Below, in pieces: positions 35,083 to 43,800 of a DNA stretch of 64,000 nt (positions are counted from its first letter, which is position 1; the number at the start of each line of letters is the position of its first letter). A model generated the notes under the pieces. It was not told the origin of the DNA. It searched no databases and saw only the letters and a list, made by a program, of their open reading frames with translations. Both the position numbers and the translations under genes were made by a program. This DNA comes from Akkermansiaceae bacterium (GTDB lineage: Bacteria > Verrucomicrobiota > Verrucomicrobiia > Verrucomicrobiales > Akkermansiaceae), in contig CANLKN010000001.1 in assembly GCA_947491475.1 (NCBI GenBank), positions 1 to 64,000 of the forward strand, read 5' to 3'.

Positions 35083-36552
35083 ATGCCCGCCTACTACTTA
35101 GAAGCCCTCACCGTCACCCTCGGCCTGATTCTACTGATGGCCGAAGCCTTTGTTCCGTCGAAGAGCAAGTCATGGGTGGGTGTGTTCGCCGCCATCGGTT
35201 TGGGTGGTATCCTGCTGCTCATTCCGCTGGCCATCGGCCCTGACGCGAAACCGGATGCCGGCTGGGCGGCATGGCCGTTGTGGAATTTCTATCAATTCGA
35301 TTCGCTCGCCCGCTTTTATAAGATCTTCGCGCTCATCACCACGCTATTGGTGGTTCTCATGTCCATCGATTACCGGAAAATCCTCGCCCGCTACACTGAT
35401 CATCCGGGCTCTGAAAACGGCACCGGCGAGTTCTATGCGCTGCCTGTTTTCGCCTGCGCCGGCATGATGTGGCTTGCGTCTGCCAAGGACCTCGCCGGAG
35501 CCTTTGTGGCGCTCGAACTTATCACCGTCACTTTCTACATCCTCGTCGCCTACATGCGCCGCAATGTCGGCTCGCTCGAAGCCGGCGTGAAATACCTCAT
35601 ACTAGGCGCGCTGAGCACCGGGTTCCTCGTTTACGGCATTGCCTGGGTCTATGGATCGACAGGCACCATGAGCCTCGCGGCTATGCCATCCTCAATCTCC
35701 AATCTCCAATCTCCAATCCCCCTTCTCTTCGGTATCGCCCTGGTCATGGTCGGCCTCGCCTTCAAGATCGGCGCGGTGCCCATGCACATCTGGATTCCGG
35801 ATGTCTATCAGGGTGCGCCTACACCGGTCACCGCCTTCCTGTCAGTGGGATCAAAAGCCGCCGGTTTCATTCTGCTGGTGCGTTTCCTCGAGCCCTTCCT
35901 TGCCAGTGAGTTCACGCGCGGACCAGTGCTCAAGCTGTTGATCATCCTGTCGATCGCCACGCTGCTGTTCGGAAATCTTGCCGCCATTCCGCAGACCAAC
36001 TTCAAACGTCTTCTCGCCTATTCTTCCATCGCCCATGCGGGTTTCCTCTTGCTTGCCTTGGCCGCAGGTTCGTCTGGAACGGATGCGGCGCTCGGTTCGG
36101 TGCAAGTCGTCTCGCTTTATCTCGCCACTTATCTGATCATAACGCTCGCTGTGTTTTTCATGCTTGCCCAGGTCCGCATCCAGCGTGAGGGAGAGGACAT
36201 CAGCGATTTCAATGGTCTCGGACAAACCAATCCCACCTTTGCCATGGCGCTCACCATCCTGCTGGCCGCACTGGCGGGTGTGCCGCTCACCGCCGGATTC
36301 ATTGGCAAGTTCTTCGTCTTCACGCTCGCCGTGGATGCCGGCATGTGGGCGGGTGTCGGCATCGCCTTCATCGCCGCAGGCACCGGTTTCTATTATTACC
36401 TCAAGGTAGTCCGTGCGATGTGGTGGTCGGCCCCCGGCGACCGCCCTGCGGTTTTCCTGCCAACCATCAGCAAGACCTGTGTCGTAGTGCTCACTGCGGC
36501 CACCCTCGTCTTCGGCGTCTGGCCCCAGCCGATTCTCGCGCTGCTCAGGTAA
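35083..36552 (+). CDS. nuoN: NADH-quinone oxidoreductase subunit N
   Basis: The third antiporter-like subunit of complex I. Motifs: LAGAFVALELITVTFYILVAYMRRNVGSLEAGVKYLILGALSTGFLVYGIAWVYG, KIGAVPMHIWIPDVYQGAPTPVTAFLSVGSKAAGFILLVR, and NFKRLLAYSSIAHAGFLLLAL. ATG 35083 (MPAYYLEALTVTLG) is preferred to 35011 because the first residues of the longer form come from repeat-like spacer; length is then 489. A 7-base tandem repeat lies inside the gene at 35691-35717. Its 3' end overlaps the convergent SET gene by 8 bases. Confidence 0.94.
   Translation: MPAYYLEALTVTLGLILLMAEAFVPSKSKSWVGVFAAIGLGGILLLIPLAIGPDAKPDAGWAAWPLWNFYQFDSLARFYKIFALITTLLVVLMSIDYRKILARYTDHPGSENGTGEFYALPVFACAGMMWLASAKDLAGAFVALELITVTFYILVAYMRRNVGSLEAGVKYLILGALSTGFLVYGIAWVYGSTGTMSLAAMPSSISNLQSPIPLLFGIALVMVGLAFKIGAVPMHIWIPDVYQGAPTPVTAFLSVGSKAAGFILLVRFLEPFLASEFTRGPVLKLLIILSIATLLFGNLAAIPQTNFKRLLAYSSIAHAGFLLLALAAGSSGTDAALGSVQVVSLYLATYLIITLAVFFMLAQVRIQREGEDISDFNGLGQTNPTFAMALTILLAALAGVPLTAGFIGKFFVFTLAVDAGMWAGVGIAFIAAGTGFYYYLKVVRAMWWSAPGDRPAVFLPTISKTCVVVLTAATLVFGVWPQPILALLR
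35691..35717 (+). repeat. Heptamer tract inside nuoN
   Basis: Three perfect CTCCAAT units (35697, 35704, 35711) preceded by CTCAAT, encoding a Ser/Asn/Gln-rich loop (SSISNLQSPIP). Gain or loss of one 7-base unit would shift the nuoN frame. Confidence 0.85.
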
Positions 36553-37099
36553 TCTTACCCAGTCTTTCCTTTAACTCCGGCCACTGTGCGCGGCTGACGA
36601 TGTAGCCGACGCATTCAGGCATTCCGCAGCGGCACGGGTGGTCCTCGTAGCAATCAATGTCGAAACCGTAGTCGAAGGTCAGTTCCTCGCCCGAATTGAT
36701 GTCGCGCAGGGCATGGATGTAGATCCTGCGGCCCTCGATCCATGCCTCGCAGTTCGGATTGCACGAGTGATTGATCAGTCGTGCCGTGTTCCATGGCACG
36801 TTGCCGTCAATGTCATATCTCTTGGAGAGGGTGAAGATATACACTGCGGCGTCACCGGTCTCGAGCGATTTGGAATGCTGCGAAATCCCGCGGCGCTCGC
36901 TCTCCTCCTTATCAATGCGCTCGCCGACGTATTCGATGATCCGCTCTTCCTTGGGGATGAAGCGCGTGGCATAAACGCCGCGGCCGTGAATTTCGGATCC
37001 GCGCACCTCGCAGTATTCGCTTTGCCCGCGCTTCCAAAGATCCAACAACTTGCGGTGCAGGATTTTTCCTGGGTCGATTCCCTTTTTCCTCGATGCCAT
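36545..37099 (-). CDS. SET-domain protein (lysine methyltransferase type)
   Basis: A 184-residue protein with a complete SET domain: GRGVYATRFIPKEERIIEYVGERI, the cofactor-site NHSCNPNCEAW, the GEELTFDYGFD segment with the catalytic tyrosine, and a post-SET cysteine cluster (CRCGMPECVGY). SET enzymes transfer methyl groups from SAM to lysines. Chlamydial SET proteins are reported to act on histone-like proteins. The target here is unknown; Lys-rich tails such as those of PpdK are possible substrates, as inference only. A basic N-terminus (ASRKKGIDPGK) precedes the domain. It is followed closely by the secreted protein gene upstream on the same strand. Confidence 0.92.
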   Translation of the reverse strand: MASRKKGIDPGKILHRKLLDLWKRGQSEYCEVRGSEIHGRGVYATRFIPKEERIIEYVGERIDKEESERRGISQHSKSLETGDAAVYIFTLSKRYDIDGNVPWNTARLINHSCNPNCEAWIEGRRIYIHALRDINSGEELTFDYGFDIDCYEDHPCRCGMPECVGYIVSRAQWPELKERLGKIT

Positions 37100-37107
37100 G
37101 ATTTTTT

Positions 37108-37794
37108 CTAACGGATTTCACGTTTGCTCACCGGCGGCAGTTCCATCTCCTGGGGCAGCGTGATGAAAAGCCCGCGGAGGTCGGCGGGCCTCAACCCGGC
37201 GCCGTCGATGAATGTCCAGTTGTCTCGGTCCTTGTCGGAAATGGCGACCTGGTAGCTGGTGCTTTCGATGACGAGTGGACGCGGATTTCCCTCGCGCATA
37301 ATGCGGAATTTGGTGATGGTGGGCACCAACACCAGCCACTTGCTAAAAACCAGTCGCTCGGTCTGGCGGCCGTTTTCTGAGATGACTTTTTTTGCTGGGC
37401 TCACTTGATAGGTGCGCGGCTGGCCCTGAGGTTTGAAGGAAATCATGCTGATGCCTTGACGCACCATTTCGGCGGCCACGCCCGAAAGTTGTTTTTCGAG
37501 TGCATCCATTCCACCCATGCGCGCGGCGGTGCGTTCTTTCCACATCGGATTCATACGCTCGATGGCGGCTTGGTAGCGGCCGAGAACCACTTCATCACCG
37601 AGTTTGGCGACCGCCGCCACCGCCGATGCCACCACTTCTGGAGGAATGGGTTCGGCTAACACCTCGGATTCCTGTTCGAGCGCCTCAGGCGCGGCCGCCT
37701 CCTGGGCGGGCACTACTCCGCATGCCATCACCATGGCTGCGCTGAGGGAAATCCAGAGGTTCAGTTTCACGCGCCAATGGATGCCCGCGTGCAT
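37108..37794 (-). CDS. Secreted protein of unknown function
   Basis: A 228-residue protein starting at ATG 37794 with a signal sequence (HWRVKLNLWISLSAAMVMACGVVPAQE). A cysteine near the cleavage site (VMAC) could make it a lipoprotein, though the lipobox is weak. An acidic Ala/Glu-rich linker follows, then an alpha/beta domain ending GLRPADLRGLFITLPQEMELPP. No family recognised. The open frame continues upstream to 38004, but that part is antisense to parB. It is divergent from parB with 84 bases between starts, and followed 8 bases later by the SET gene, suggesting one transcript. Confidence 0.7.
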   Translation of the reverse strand: MHAGIHWRVKLNLWISLSAAMVMACGVVPAQEAAAPEALEQESEVLAEPIPPEVVASAVAAVAKLGDEVVLGRYQAAIERMNPMWKERTAARMGGMDALEKQLSGVAAEMVRQGISMISFKPQGQPRTYQVSPAKKVISENGRQTERLVFSKWLVLVPTITKFRIMREGNPRPLVIESTSYQVAISDKDRDNWTFIDGAGLRPADLRGLFITLPQEMELPPVSKREIR

Positions 37795-37878
37795 CGCCGA
37801 CGTCAAGCCCGACGCCGGGAAACTCTGCGGGAAATCCGCTTGGAATTCCCACGGGCTTTGCGTAATGCTCGCCGCCCC

Positions 37879-38778
37879 ATGGCAAAACAGGCACTCGGAA
37901 AAGGACTCGGAGCACTCATCAGGAAAAGCACGGCAACCCCGTCCGCCGCCCTGATTGCCACCGAGGAAGACTTCAAGCGCGTCCGCGATGTGCCGCATGA
38001 TCACGTGATTCCCAGCCCGCTTCAGCCGCGCACCCGCTTCGTCGAATCCCCGCTTGACGAGCTCGTGGAATCAATCCGCCAGCATGGCATCATCCAGCCG
38101 CTCATCGTGCGCCCGGTGAATGGCAAGCTCGAGCTCATCGCCGGCGAGCGCCGCTGGCGCGCCTCCGGCAAACTCGGCCTCGCCACCGTGCCCGTGATCG
38201 AACGTGAAGCCTCGGACCGCGATGTGCTGGAAATGGCTCTCATCGAGAACCTCCAGCGCGAGGATCTCAATCCGATGGAAGAGGCCGCCGGCTATGTGCG
38301 GCTTGCCAAGGAGTTTTCCATGAAACAGGAAGAGATCGCGGGACGGGTCGGCAAGTCGCGCGCCAGCGTGGCCAATGCCATGCGCCTGCTCGATCTCCAT
38401 CCGGACGTGCAGATGCTCCTTGCCCAAGGCCAGCTCACGGTCGGTCACGCCAAGGTGCTTCTATCGATCAAGAATCATGACAACCAGTTGCTGGCCTCCG
38501 ATCAGGTCATCCGCCGCAAGCTGACCGTGCGCGCCACCGAAAAGCTCGCTCAGAGTTTCCTCGCGGATTCCGCCGACTCGTCGGGCGAGTCGAAAAAATC
38601 CGCCGCCAGCCGGGAAGTGGATGTTCACATCAGGGCCGTGGCCAACCGCCTGCGCGAGCACCTCGCCACCCACGTCGCCATCCAGCACGGCCAGAAAAAA
38701 GGCAAAATCGAAATCGAATACTATGGCGACGACGACCTCCAGCGCCTGCTCGAACTCATCGGGTTGAATGCGGAATAA
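37879..38778 (+). CDS. parB: ParB/Spo0J-type chromosome partition protein
   Basis: Binds parS sites and, with CTP, forms the partition complex. The 299-residue protein starts MAKQALGKGLGALI, the N-terminal ParA-contact motif. Then follow VIPSPLQPRTRF, the CTP-binding region (GIIQPLIVRP, ELIAGERRWRASGKLGL, ALIENLQREDLNPMEEA), the helix-turn-helix (SMKQEEIAGRVGKSRASVANAMRLLDL) and QGQLTVGHAKVLL. A C-terminal dimerisation segment closes it. ATG 37879 is chosen because the upstream frame lacks homology. parA, usually adjacent, is not present on either side. No parS-like sequence (TGTTNCACGTGAAACA type) was noticed in the window. Confidence 0.95.
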   Translation: MAKQALGKGLGALIRKSTATPSAALIATEEDFKRVRDVPHDHVIPSPLQPRTRFVESPLDELVESIRQHGIIQPLIVRPVNGKLELIAGERRWRASGKLGLATVPVIEREASDRDVLEMALIENLQREDLNPMEEAAGYVRLAKEFSMKQEEIAGRVGKSRASVANAMRLLDLHPDVQMLLAQGQLTVGHAKVLLSIKNHDNQLLASDQVIRRKLTVRATEKLAQSFLADSADSSGESKKSAASREVDVHIRAVANRLREHLATHVAIQHGQKKGKIEIEYYGDDDLQRLLELIGLNAE

Positions 38779-39003
38779 ATGTTCTCTCACATCAGTCTCT
38801 TTGCGTTGTGATGAGTTTTCGTTATTTTAACTGCTATTAAAATTCACTCCGAAATCACTGCCGATCCTCAGGTAGTGACCGGGATGCCCTGCATTAGCGG
38901 GGCTAAGTTTCAATTGGCCCGCTCGTTCTTCAATCGCGTTACTTCCATCTGCTCAAGGATTGAAACACTTGCCCAAGCGCGCTTGACGCGCTAACTAACG
39001 TCC

Positions 39004-40623
39004 ATCAAACGACGTTCCTTCAGCCTTCTTCTCGCCCGGCGGTATCTCAATCCCCGCCGTGCGGTGCTTTCCTCGTTCACTCTCATCTCGCTGATTGGCG
39101 TGATGCTCGGGGTGCTGGTGCTGGTGGTGGTAATGGCGGTTTACGCCGGTCTTGAGCGCGATGTGAAAAGCCGCCTTCTCGGATTCACACCGCACATCCT
39201 GTTGCGCCACCAACCCGGCCACCTCGGTGTGATGCCGCTGTCCGATTGGCAGGATGCGGCGGAAAATGCAGAAAAACTCCCGCGCGTGGAAGCCGCCACC
39301 GCCTTTGTTTCTGATAACGTCATCATCGACGTCGCCTCATGGCAGCGGCCGGTCATGTTCCGCGGCATCGATACCTCGGACCCTGCACAGGTCGAGGGCA
39401 TCGCCAAAATGCTCGACCTCGAAAACCACCCGGAATCCACCGCCGATCTCGGCATCGACGACCGCGCCGTCGTTTCCTCGATCCTCGCCGAGCAGCTTTC
39501 GCTGAACGTGGGTGACACCATCCGCCTCTACTCGACGCGCAACTTCGAGGAGGTGATGCGCGCCTACAAGGCGACCGAGAAACCACCGCTGCGCGAGGCA
39601 TTTGCCACGGACTGGAGCGCCGCCACCAGCGCACTTGACGGTGCCTGGAAACCTGCTGGTGAAAAGCGCGCTGTGGACATTGCAGCGCTCACTGATATCT
39701 ATCAGAAATTCGAAAACCTGCGAGCCGAGGATCTGCGCGTCCCGGAGCTTGAACTTATCGAGGATCTTCTCATCGCCATGGAATCCGGCGAGAAGGACGA
39801 GGCAACCGGCGTGTTTCTCTTTGATGCGGAAACGAAAAACAAAATTTCCAATGCCATTGCCGCGCTCAACTCCACGGATGTCGAGAAAATGGACGGCGAG
39901 ACACTCAAAGGACTCAAGCAGATCATACTGCCCAAGGAGGCCGTGGTGATCGGCATTTATCTGGCATCGCAAATGGCGGTGACGCCGGATTTGTTCGTGC
40001 CGTTGCCGCTGGCTCAGGATCTGGCAGGTCTCGGCGAAACGGTGCAAGGCATCGCACTGCGGCTCGATGATGCCTACGCCGCCGAGGAAATTGCCGCACT
40101 GGGCCGCAAGGAACTGGGCGTGGACTGGTCGCTGCTCACTTGGGGAGATCAATACCAGACCTTCTTCGCTCTCATCAACCAACAGCGTGTGATGATGTAT
40201 TTCGCACTGTCCTTCATTGTGCTGGTATCCGCCTTCTCAATGATGGCGGTGATGTTCACCGTGACGATCCAAAAGCGCCGTGAGATCGGAGTGATGAAGG
40301 CGCTAGGCGCCGCGCCCGGCCAGATTGTATGGGTGTTTCTTCATCAAGGGATGATCCTCGGGTTGTTAGGTGCCGCCCTCGGAGTCGGTCTCGGCCGGGT
40401 AGTGATTCATTTCCGCGGACCGATCCAGGGTGTTTTCCGCTCGCTTGGATTCGATCCCTTCGCTGCCTCGTTTACTGGTTTCGGCATACTGCCCGCGCAC
40501 AACAATCCTCTGGAACAAGCAGTCATCGGTTTTCTTGCTTTCGTTCTTTGTTCACTTGCGGCTTTGGTGCCGGCGTTTTTCGCCGCACGCAGTGATGCCG
40601 CTAAATCCCTACGCAACCTCTGA
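39004..40623 (+). CDS. LolC/LolE-type ABC permease with a non-standard start
   Basis: A membrane subunit of a lipoprotein-releasing or MacB-like ABC exporter. The N-terminus (FSLLLARRYLNPRRAVLSSFTLISLIGVMLGVLVLVVVMAVYAG) matches LolC/E. A large periplasmic domain (about residues 60-380) follows, then three C-terminal helices with the FtsX signature (IQKRREIGVMKALGAAPGQIVWVFL). The conserved LARRYL block is coded upstream of the first GTG (39064), yet no ATG, GTG or TTG precedes it after the stop at 38992. The only candidates are ATC 39004 and ACG 38998. Unlike E. coli LolC (about 400 residues), the periplasmic part is enlarged, with an Asp/Glu/Lys-rich stretch. The partner ATPase may be the gene at 12531. 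Confidence 0.82.
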   Translation: MKRRSFSLLLARRYLNPRRAVLSSFTLISLIGVMLGVLVLVVVMAVYAGLERDVKSRLLGFTPHILLRHQPGHLGVMPLSDWQDAAENAEKLPRVEAATAFVSDNVIIDVASWQRPVMFRGIDTSDPAQVEGIAKMLDLENHPESTADLGIDDRAVVSSILAEQLSLNVGDTIRLYSTRNFEEVMRAYKATEKPPLREAFATDWSAATSALDGAWKPAGEKRAVDIAALTDIYQKFENLRAEDLRVPELELIEDLLIAMESGEKDEATGVFLFDAETKNKISNAIAALNSTDVEKMDGETLKGLKQIILPKEAVVIGIYLASQMAVTPDLFVPLPLAQDLAGLGETVQGIALRLDDAYAAEEIAALGRKELGVDWSLLTWGDQYQTFFALINQQRVMMYFALSFIVLVSAFSMMAVMFTVTIQKRREIGVMKALGAAPGQIVWVFLHQGMILGLLGAALGVGLGRVVIHFRGPIQGVFRSLGFDPFAASFTGFGILPAHNNPLEQAVIGFLAFVLCSLAALVPAFFAARSDAAKSLRNL

Positions 40624-40626
40624 GTC

Positions 40627-41457
40627 ATGGACATCTGGATCATTCAAAATGGCGAGAAAATAGGGCCCATCCACGACTTCGAGGTGCGCAAGAAAATCGA
40701 GTTCGGCGAGTTGTCAGCCGATACACCCGCATGGCACGAAGGTCTCAGTGCATGGTGCCCACTCGGCGAGATCGATCTTTTCACACGCGAGTTCGGCCTT
40801 CATCCTGAAGAATCGAAGTCCACGTTCCAAGACGCCACGGAGCTAAGTCCTGGCACTCCGCCGCCGCTGCCTGCCCAGTTGCATCTGGTCCGTCGCTTCT
40901 GGGCGCGTTGGTTTGATCTTTATCTGTTTGCCGGTGTCTGGTGGCTTGGCATGTGGGCTGCCGGGCGCGACATCGGAGCCACTCTAAGCAACCCGTGGAT
41001 CATTCTGTTTCAATACATTCCATGGTTTGTCTTGGAAACCATCCTGCTGCAACGCCTCGGCACCACACCAGGCAAGTGGCTGCTCTGCATACGCGTGCTC
41101 AACGACGACGGCTCGCCGCTCAATCTCAAACAAGCCACCCTGCGCTCGTCACGCGTTCTGTTTCTCGGCATCGGCTTCGGTTGGGGCATTCTCGCGTTGA
41201 TCTGCCAAATCATTGCATATTTCACCACCAGGAAGCTCGGTCGTCCGTTATGGGACCATGCTGGAGGGCACCGCCTGCAAACCTCGCCAATCAATGGCTT
41301 GCGCATTGTTGCTTATATCATCGGCCTCTTTGTCGCCTTACAACTCCAGATGATCGTCGTAGCACCACATATGATGGAGAATATCAAAAAGAACTTTCCA
41401 GCATTCAGTGAGCATTTTGAAAAGAATCCGCCCTGGCACCTGCCGGAAAAGCGTTGA
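40627..41457 (+). CDS. GYF_2 plus RDD-domain membrane protein
   Basis: A 276-residue protein. The N-terminal 50 residues (WIIQNGEKIGPIHDFEVRKKIEFGELSADTPAWHEGLSAWCPLGEI) form a GYF_2 domain, a likely peptide-binding module. A Pro-rich linker (GTPPPLPAQLHL) leads to an RDD domain with the defining Arg and Asp residues (RRFWARWFDLYLFAG) and TPGKWLLCIRV, with about five membrane helices. RDD proteins are poorly understood; some act as ion transporters. It starts three bases after the permease stop, so the two are probably one transcript and may work together. Confidence 0.85.
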   Translation: MDIWIIQNGEKIGPIHDFEVRKKIEFGELSADTPAWHEGLSAWCPLGEIDLFTREFGLHPEESKSTFQDATELSPGTPPPLPAQLHLVRRFWARWFDLYLFAGVWWLGMWAAGRDIGATLSNPWIILFQYIPWFVLETILLQRLGTTPGKWLLCIRVLNDDGSPLNLKQATLRSSRVLFLGIGFGWGILALICQIIAYFTTRKLGRPLWDHAGGHRLQTSPINGLRIVAYIIGLFVALQLQMIVVAPHMMENIKKNFPAFSEHFEKNPPWHLPEKR

Positions 41458-41561
41458 ATGAAATAATCCATTAGTGCTTTGCAGGCATTGGCCTTCGTTT
41501 CACAACTCTGGATTCTCGTTGGAATGGTTTGTTGGGGGGGCGCTGGCCAAACCGACTGCCG

Positions 41562-42119
41562 CTATTTCAATCCCCCGGCGATGTCATCGGCGAGGCGGGA
41601 CAAGAGCCGGGATTGTGCTGCGACGAGTGGTTGGTAGCCATCCGACTCCAGCGGCTCGCGAGCGACAAAGGTGCGGGAGGCTTTGATTTTGCGGTCCGGC
41701 AGCGAGTAGGCGCGCCAACCGGCTTCGATCACGGCGTAGCCGTCGGCCGCGCCGTGGAGTTGGCGGATATCCAGGGTGACTTGATAGCGGATGCCATCGT
41801 CGCCCTGCCATGGATAGGTGCGGACGTTGCCGGTGCCGAGCCTCCGCCCGAGGTTGGCGGCGGTGACGCGGGCAACGGATGCGGACAGATCGCCAGCCCA
41901 GCGGTGGTCTTCAGCGATGCCGAGTTGGTTGGGTGTCTCAGCGATGACGAGGTTCGCGCGGTCAATGTATTCGGCCAACGAGACCGGGCCTACGCCGATG
42001 CCGGGGCCGCCGCCGGAGGGGGCCGGGCCATCGGCTGTTAGAACATAAAAGGATCTTGATGTCGTGGTGCAGCCGGCGAGCGCGAGAATGGCGGTGAGAA
42101 TGGATAGTGCCCGGATCAT
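41562..42119 (-). CDS. pqiC: ABC-type transport auxiliary lipoprotein (PqiC-like)
   Basis: A 185-residue lipoprotein: the signal peptide MIRALSILTAILALAGC ends in a good lipobox (LAGC), so it is membrane-anchored. The mature part (SFYVLTADG, GVGPVSLAEYIDRANLVIAETPNQLGIAEDHRWAGDL) is typical of PqiC/YmbA lipoproteins that line the outer end of the Pqi lipid-transport tunnel. The frame is open upstream to 42203, but ATG 42119 begins the signal peptide. Last gene of the pqi operon, 13 bases after pqiB. Confidence 0.9.
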   Translation of the reverse strand: MIRALSILTAILALAGCTTTSRSFYVLTADGPAPSGGGPGIGVGPVSLAEYIDRANLVIAETPNQLGIAEDHRWAGDLSASVARVTAANLGRRLGTGNVRTYPWQGDDGIRYQVTLDIRQLHGAADGYAVIEAGWRAYSLPDRKIKASRTFVAREPLESDGYQPLVAAQSRLLSRLADDIAGGLK

Positions 42120-42132
42120 GGTGGTGGGGAAA

Positions 42133-43800
42133 TCAGCGCGGGGCTTTGGGTTGAGGGTTTCCCGTGGACTCGCGGCCAAAGAGCAGCGAGTTGGGTTTTT
42201 CATCGATAGTGGTGGTCATCGACTTGAGGGCGCGCAGTGAGGCGCGGAGTTCGTCAAGGGTGCGCAGCAGATCGCCCTGCACCGCTCCGTCCGGGCCCAT
42301 GCTGGCGACGGATTTTTCCAATGCGGCGATCGACTTTCGGAGGTCGGCGGGTAGTTCACGGAATTGCGGATCCTCGAGGGTTTGGCGGGCGGCGGAGGCG
42401 GTGGCTTCGATCTCCTTGAGCGTGGTGCGGGACTCGGCCATGGTGGTCTTCGCTTCCTCGGCGGCGGCGGTGATTTCGGTCACCGTTTCCTCCAGCGACA
42501 AGGCTTGCAGTTTATCAAGAATGGCGGTGATTTTCGACTCAAGCTGGGCGAAGCCGGAGGAAACGGTGGGGATGCTGATGAATTGGCCGGTCGTTTCTAT
42601 TTTCGCCGGGGCGGCATCTTCGTAATAGTCGAGATCCACATATAGGGCACCCGTGATCAGATTGCCGGTTTTGAGAGCGGCGCGCAGGCCGCGGGCTACG
42701 GCTTCATGGAGGAATCCCGAATCCGGCGCGGCGGAGTTGCGCGCGGCTTCGGGACGCATCAGGCAGGGGTCGATCTCGATCAGCACTGGGATTCGTTTGT
42801 CGGTGATGTCTGGCACCAGATCGAAGGAAATTTCCGCCACGCGGCCGATGGTGATGCCACGAAATTCCACCGGTGCCCGTTCGCTGAGGCCGCGCACCGT
42901 CTGATCGAACAGCAGCAGCAACTTGAGCGTGGGATTGAAGGTGGATTTGCGGGCGGTTTCCTCATCGCGGTAAAGCGTGAAGCTCATGGCGTTTGAGGCA
43001 GGTTGACCGGGAACTTCGCCCACCGTCACACCAAACGAGACTCCGCCGGAAACCATCGCTTGGAATGATGGCGTGCGCAGTTTGAAACCATCGGCTCCGG
43101 CGCTGATGTCGATGCCGCTGGTGTTCCAAAAGCGGGTGTTTTGGGTGACCAAATCGCGGTATTCCTGAGAGATGAATGCATCGTAGCTGACACCCAGCCC
43201 GCCGGGTTCGAGCCGGCGGCCTTCGATCCGTCCCACCTCGAAGCCGCGGTGGTAAATGGGTGCGCCCACCGTGACTGAGCCGGCCGCCTCGGCTGTGAGC
43301 GTGAGGCGCAGTCCCGGCACGCTGAGATTGGTGGCGGGCGGCGTTTCCAGCCCCAGGAAATGATTTACCCGATCGTCATTGGGTGGGCCTGGATCCAGCT
43401 CGATGTAGGATCCCTGGATGAGCGTGCCAAGGCCCGATACCTCCGCTGCCGAGAGCCTGGGTTTCACCACCCAGAAGCGCGTCCCATCGCGCAGAAGTTG
43501 TTCCGCTGCGGCATCGATTTCGACATCCACGAGCACCGATTTCAAATCATCCTCCAAGCGCACTTTTTTCACTACGCCCACCCTGACCGAGCGGCAGCGC
43601 ACCTCGGTCTTGCCCGCGTAAATCTCTTCCGCTGTTTCAAAGCTGATGTGGGCCACCGGCCCTTGCGCCGCGAAATTCCGATAGAGCAGCCAGCCACCGA
43701 TGAGCAGCGCGATGATGGGCACGACCCACACGATGTTCCACCGCTGGGCGCGGCGGATCACAGGAGTGGCTGCGGGAGGTGGACTCGATTTTTCGCTCAA
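42133..43800 (-). CDS. pqiB: PqiB-type MCE-domain protein
   Basis: A 555-residue inner-membrane-anchored protein (NIVWVVPIIALLIGGWLLY) with three MCE (MlaD-like) domains, seen as FETAEEIYAGKTEVRCRSVRVGVVKKV, GSVTVGAPIYHRGFEVGRIEG and ERAPVEFRGITIGRVAEISF. A long C-terminal helical region (EETVTEITAAAEEAKTTMAESRTTLKEIEATAS) follows. In E. coli stacked MCE rings with a helical needle form a lipid channel across the periplasm. The start codon is TTG at 43800, overlapping the upstream stop (TTGA), a coupled arrangement. Confidence 0.93.
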   Translation of the reverse strand: MSEKSSPPPAATPVIRRAQRWNIVWVVPIIALLIGGWLLYRNFAAQGPVAHISFETAEEIYAGKTEVRCRSVRVGVVKKVRLEDDLKSVLVDVEIDAAAEQLLRDGTRFWVVKPRLSAAEVSGLGTLIQGSYIELDPGPPNDDRVNHFLGLETPPATNLSVPGLRLTLTAEAAGSVTVGAPIYHRGFEVGRIEGRRLEPGGLGVSYDAFISQEYRDLVTQNTRFWNTSGIDISAGADGFKLRTPSFQAMVSGGVSFGVTVGEVPGQPASNAMSFTLYRDEETARKSTFNPTLKLLLLFDQTVRGLSERAPVEFRGITIGRVAEISFDLVPDITDKRIPVLIEIDPCLMRPEAARNSAAPDSGFLHEAVARGLRAALKTGNLITGALYVDLDYYEDAAPAKIETTGQFISIPTVSSGFAQLESKITAILDKLQALSLEETVTEITAAAEEAKTTMAESRTTLKEIEATASAARQTLEDPQFRELPADLRKSIAALEKSVASMGPDGAVQGDLLRTLDELRASLRALKSMTTTIDEKPNSLLFGRESTGNPQPKAPR

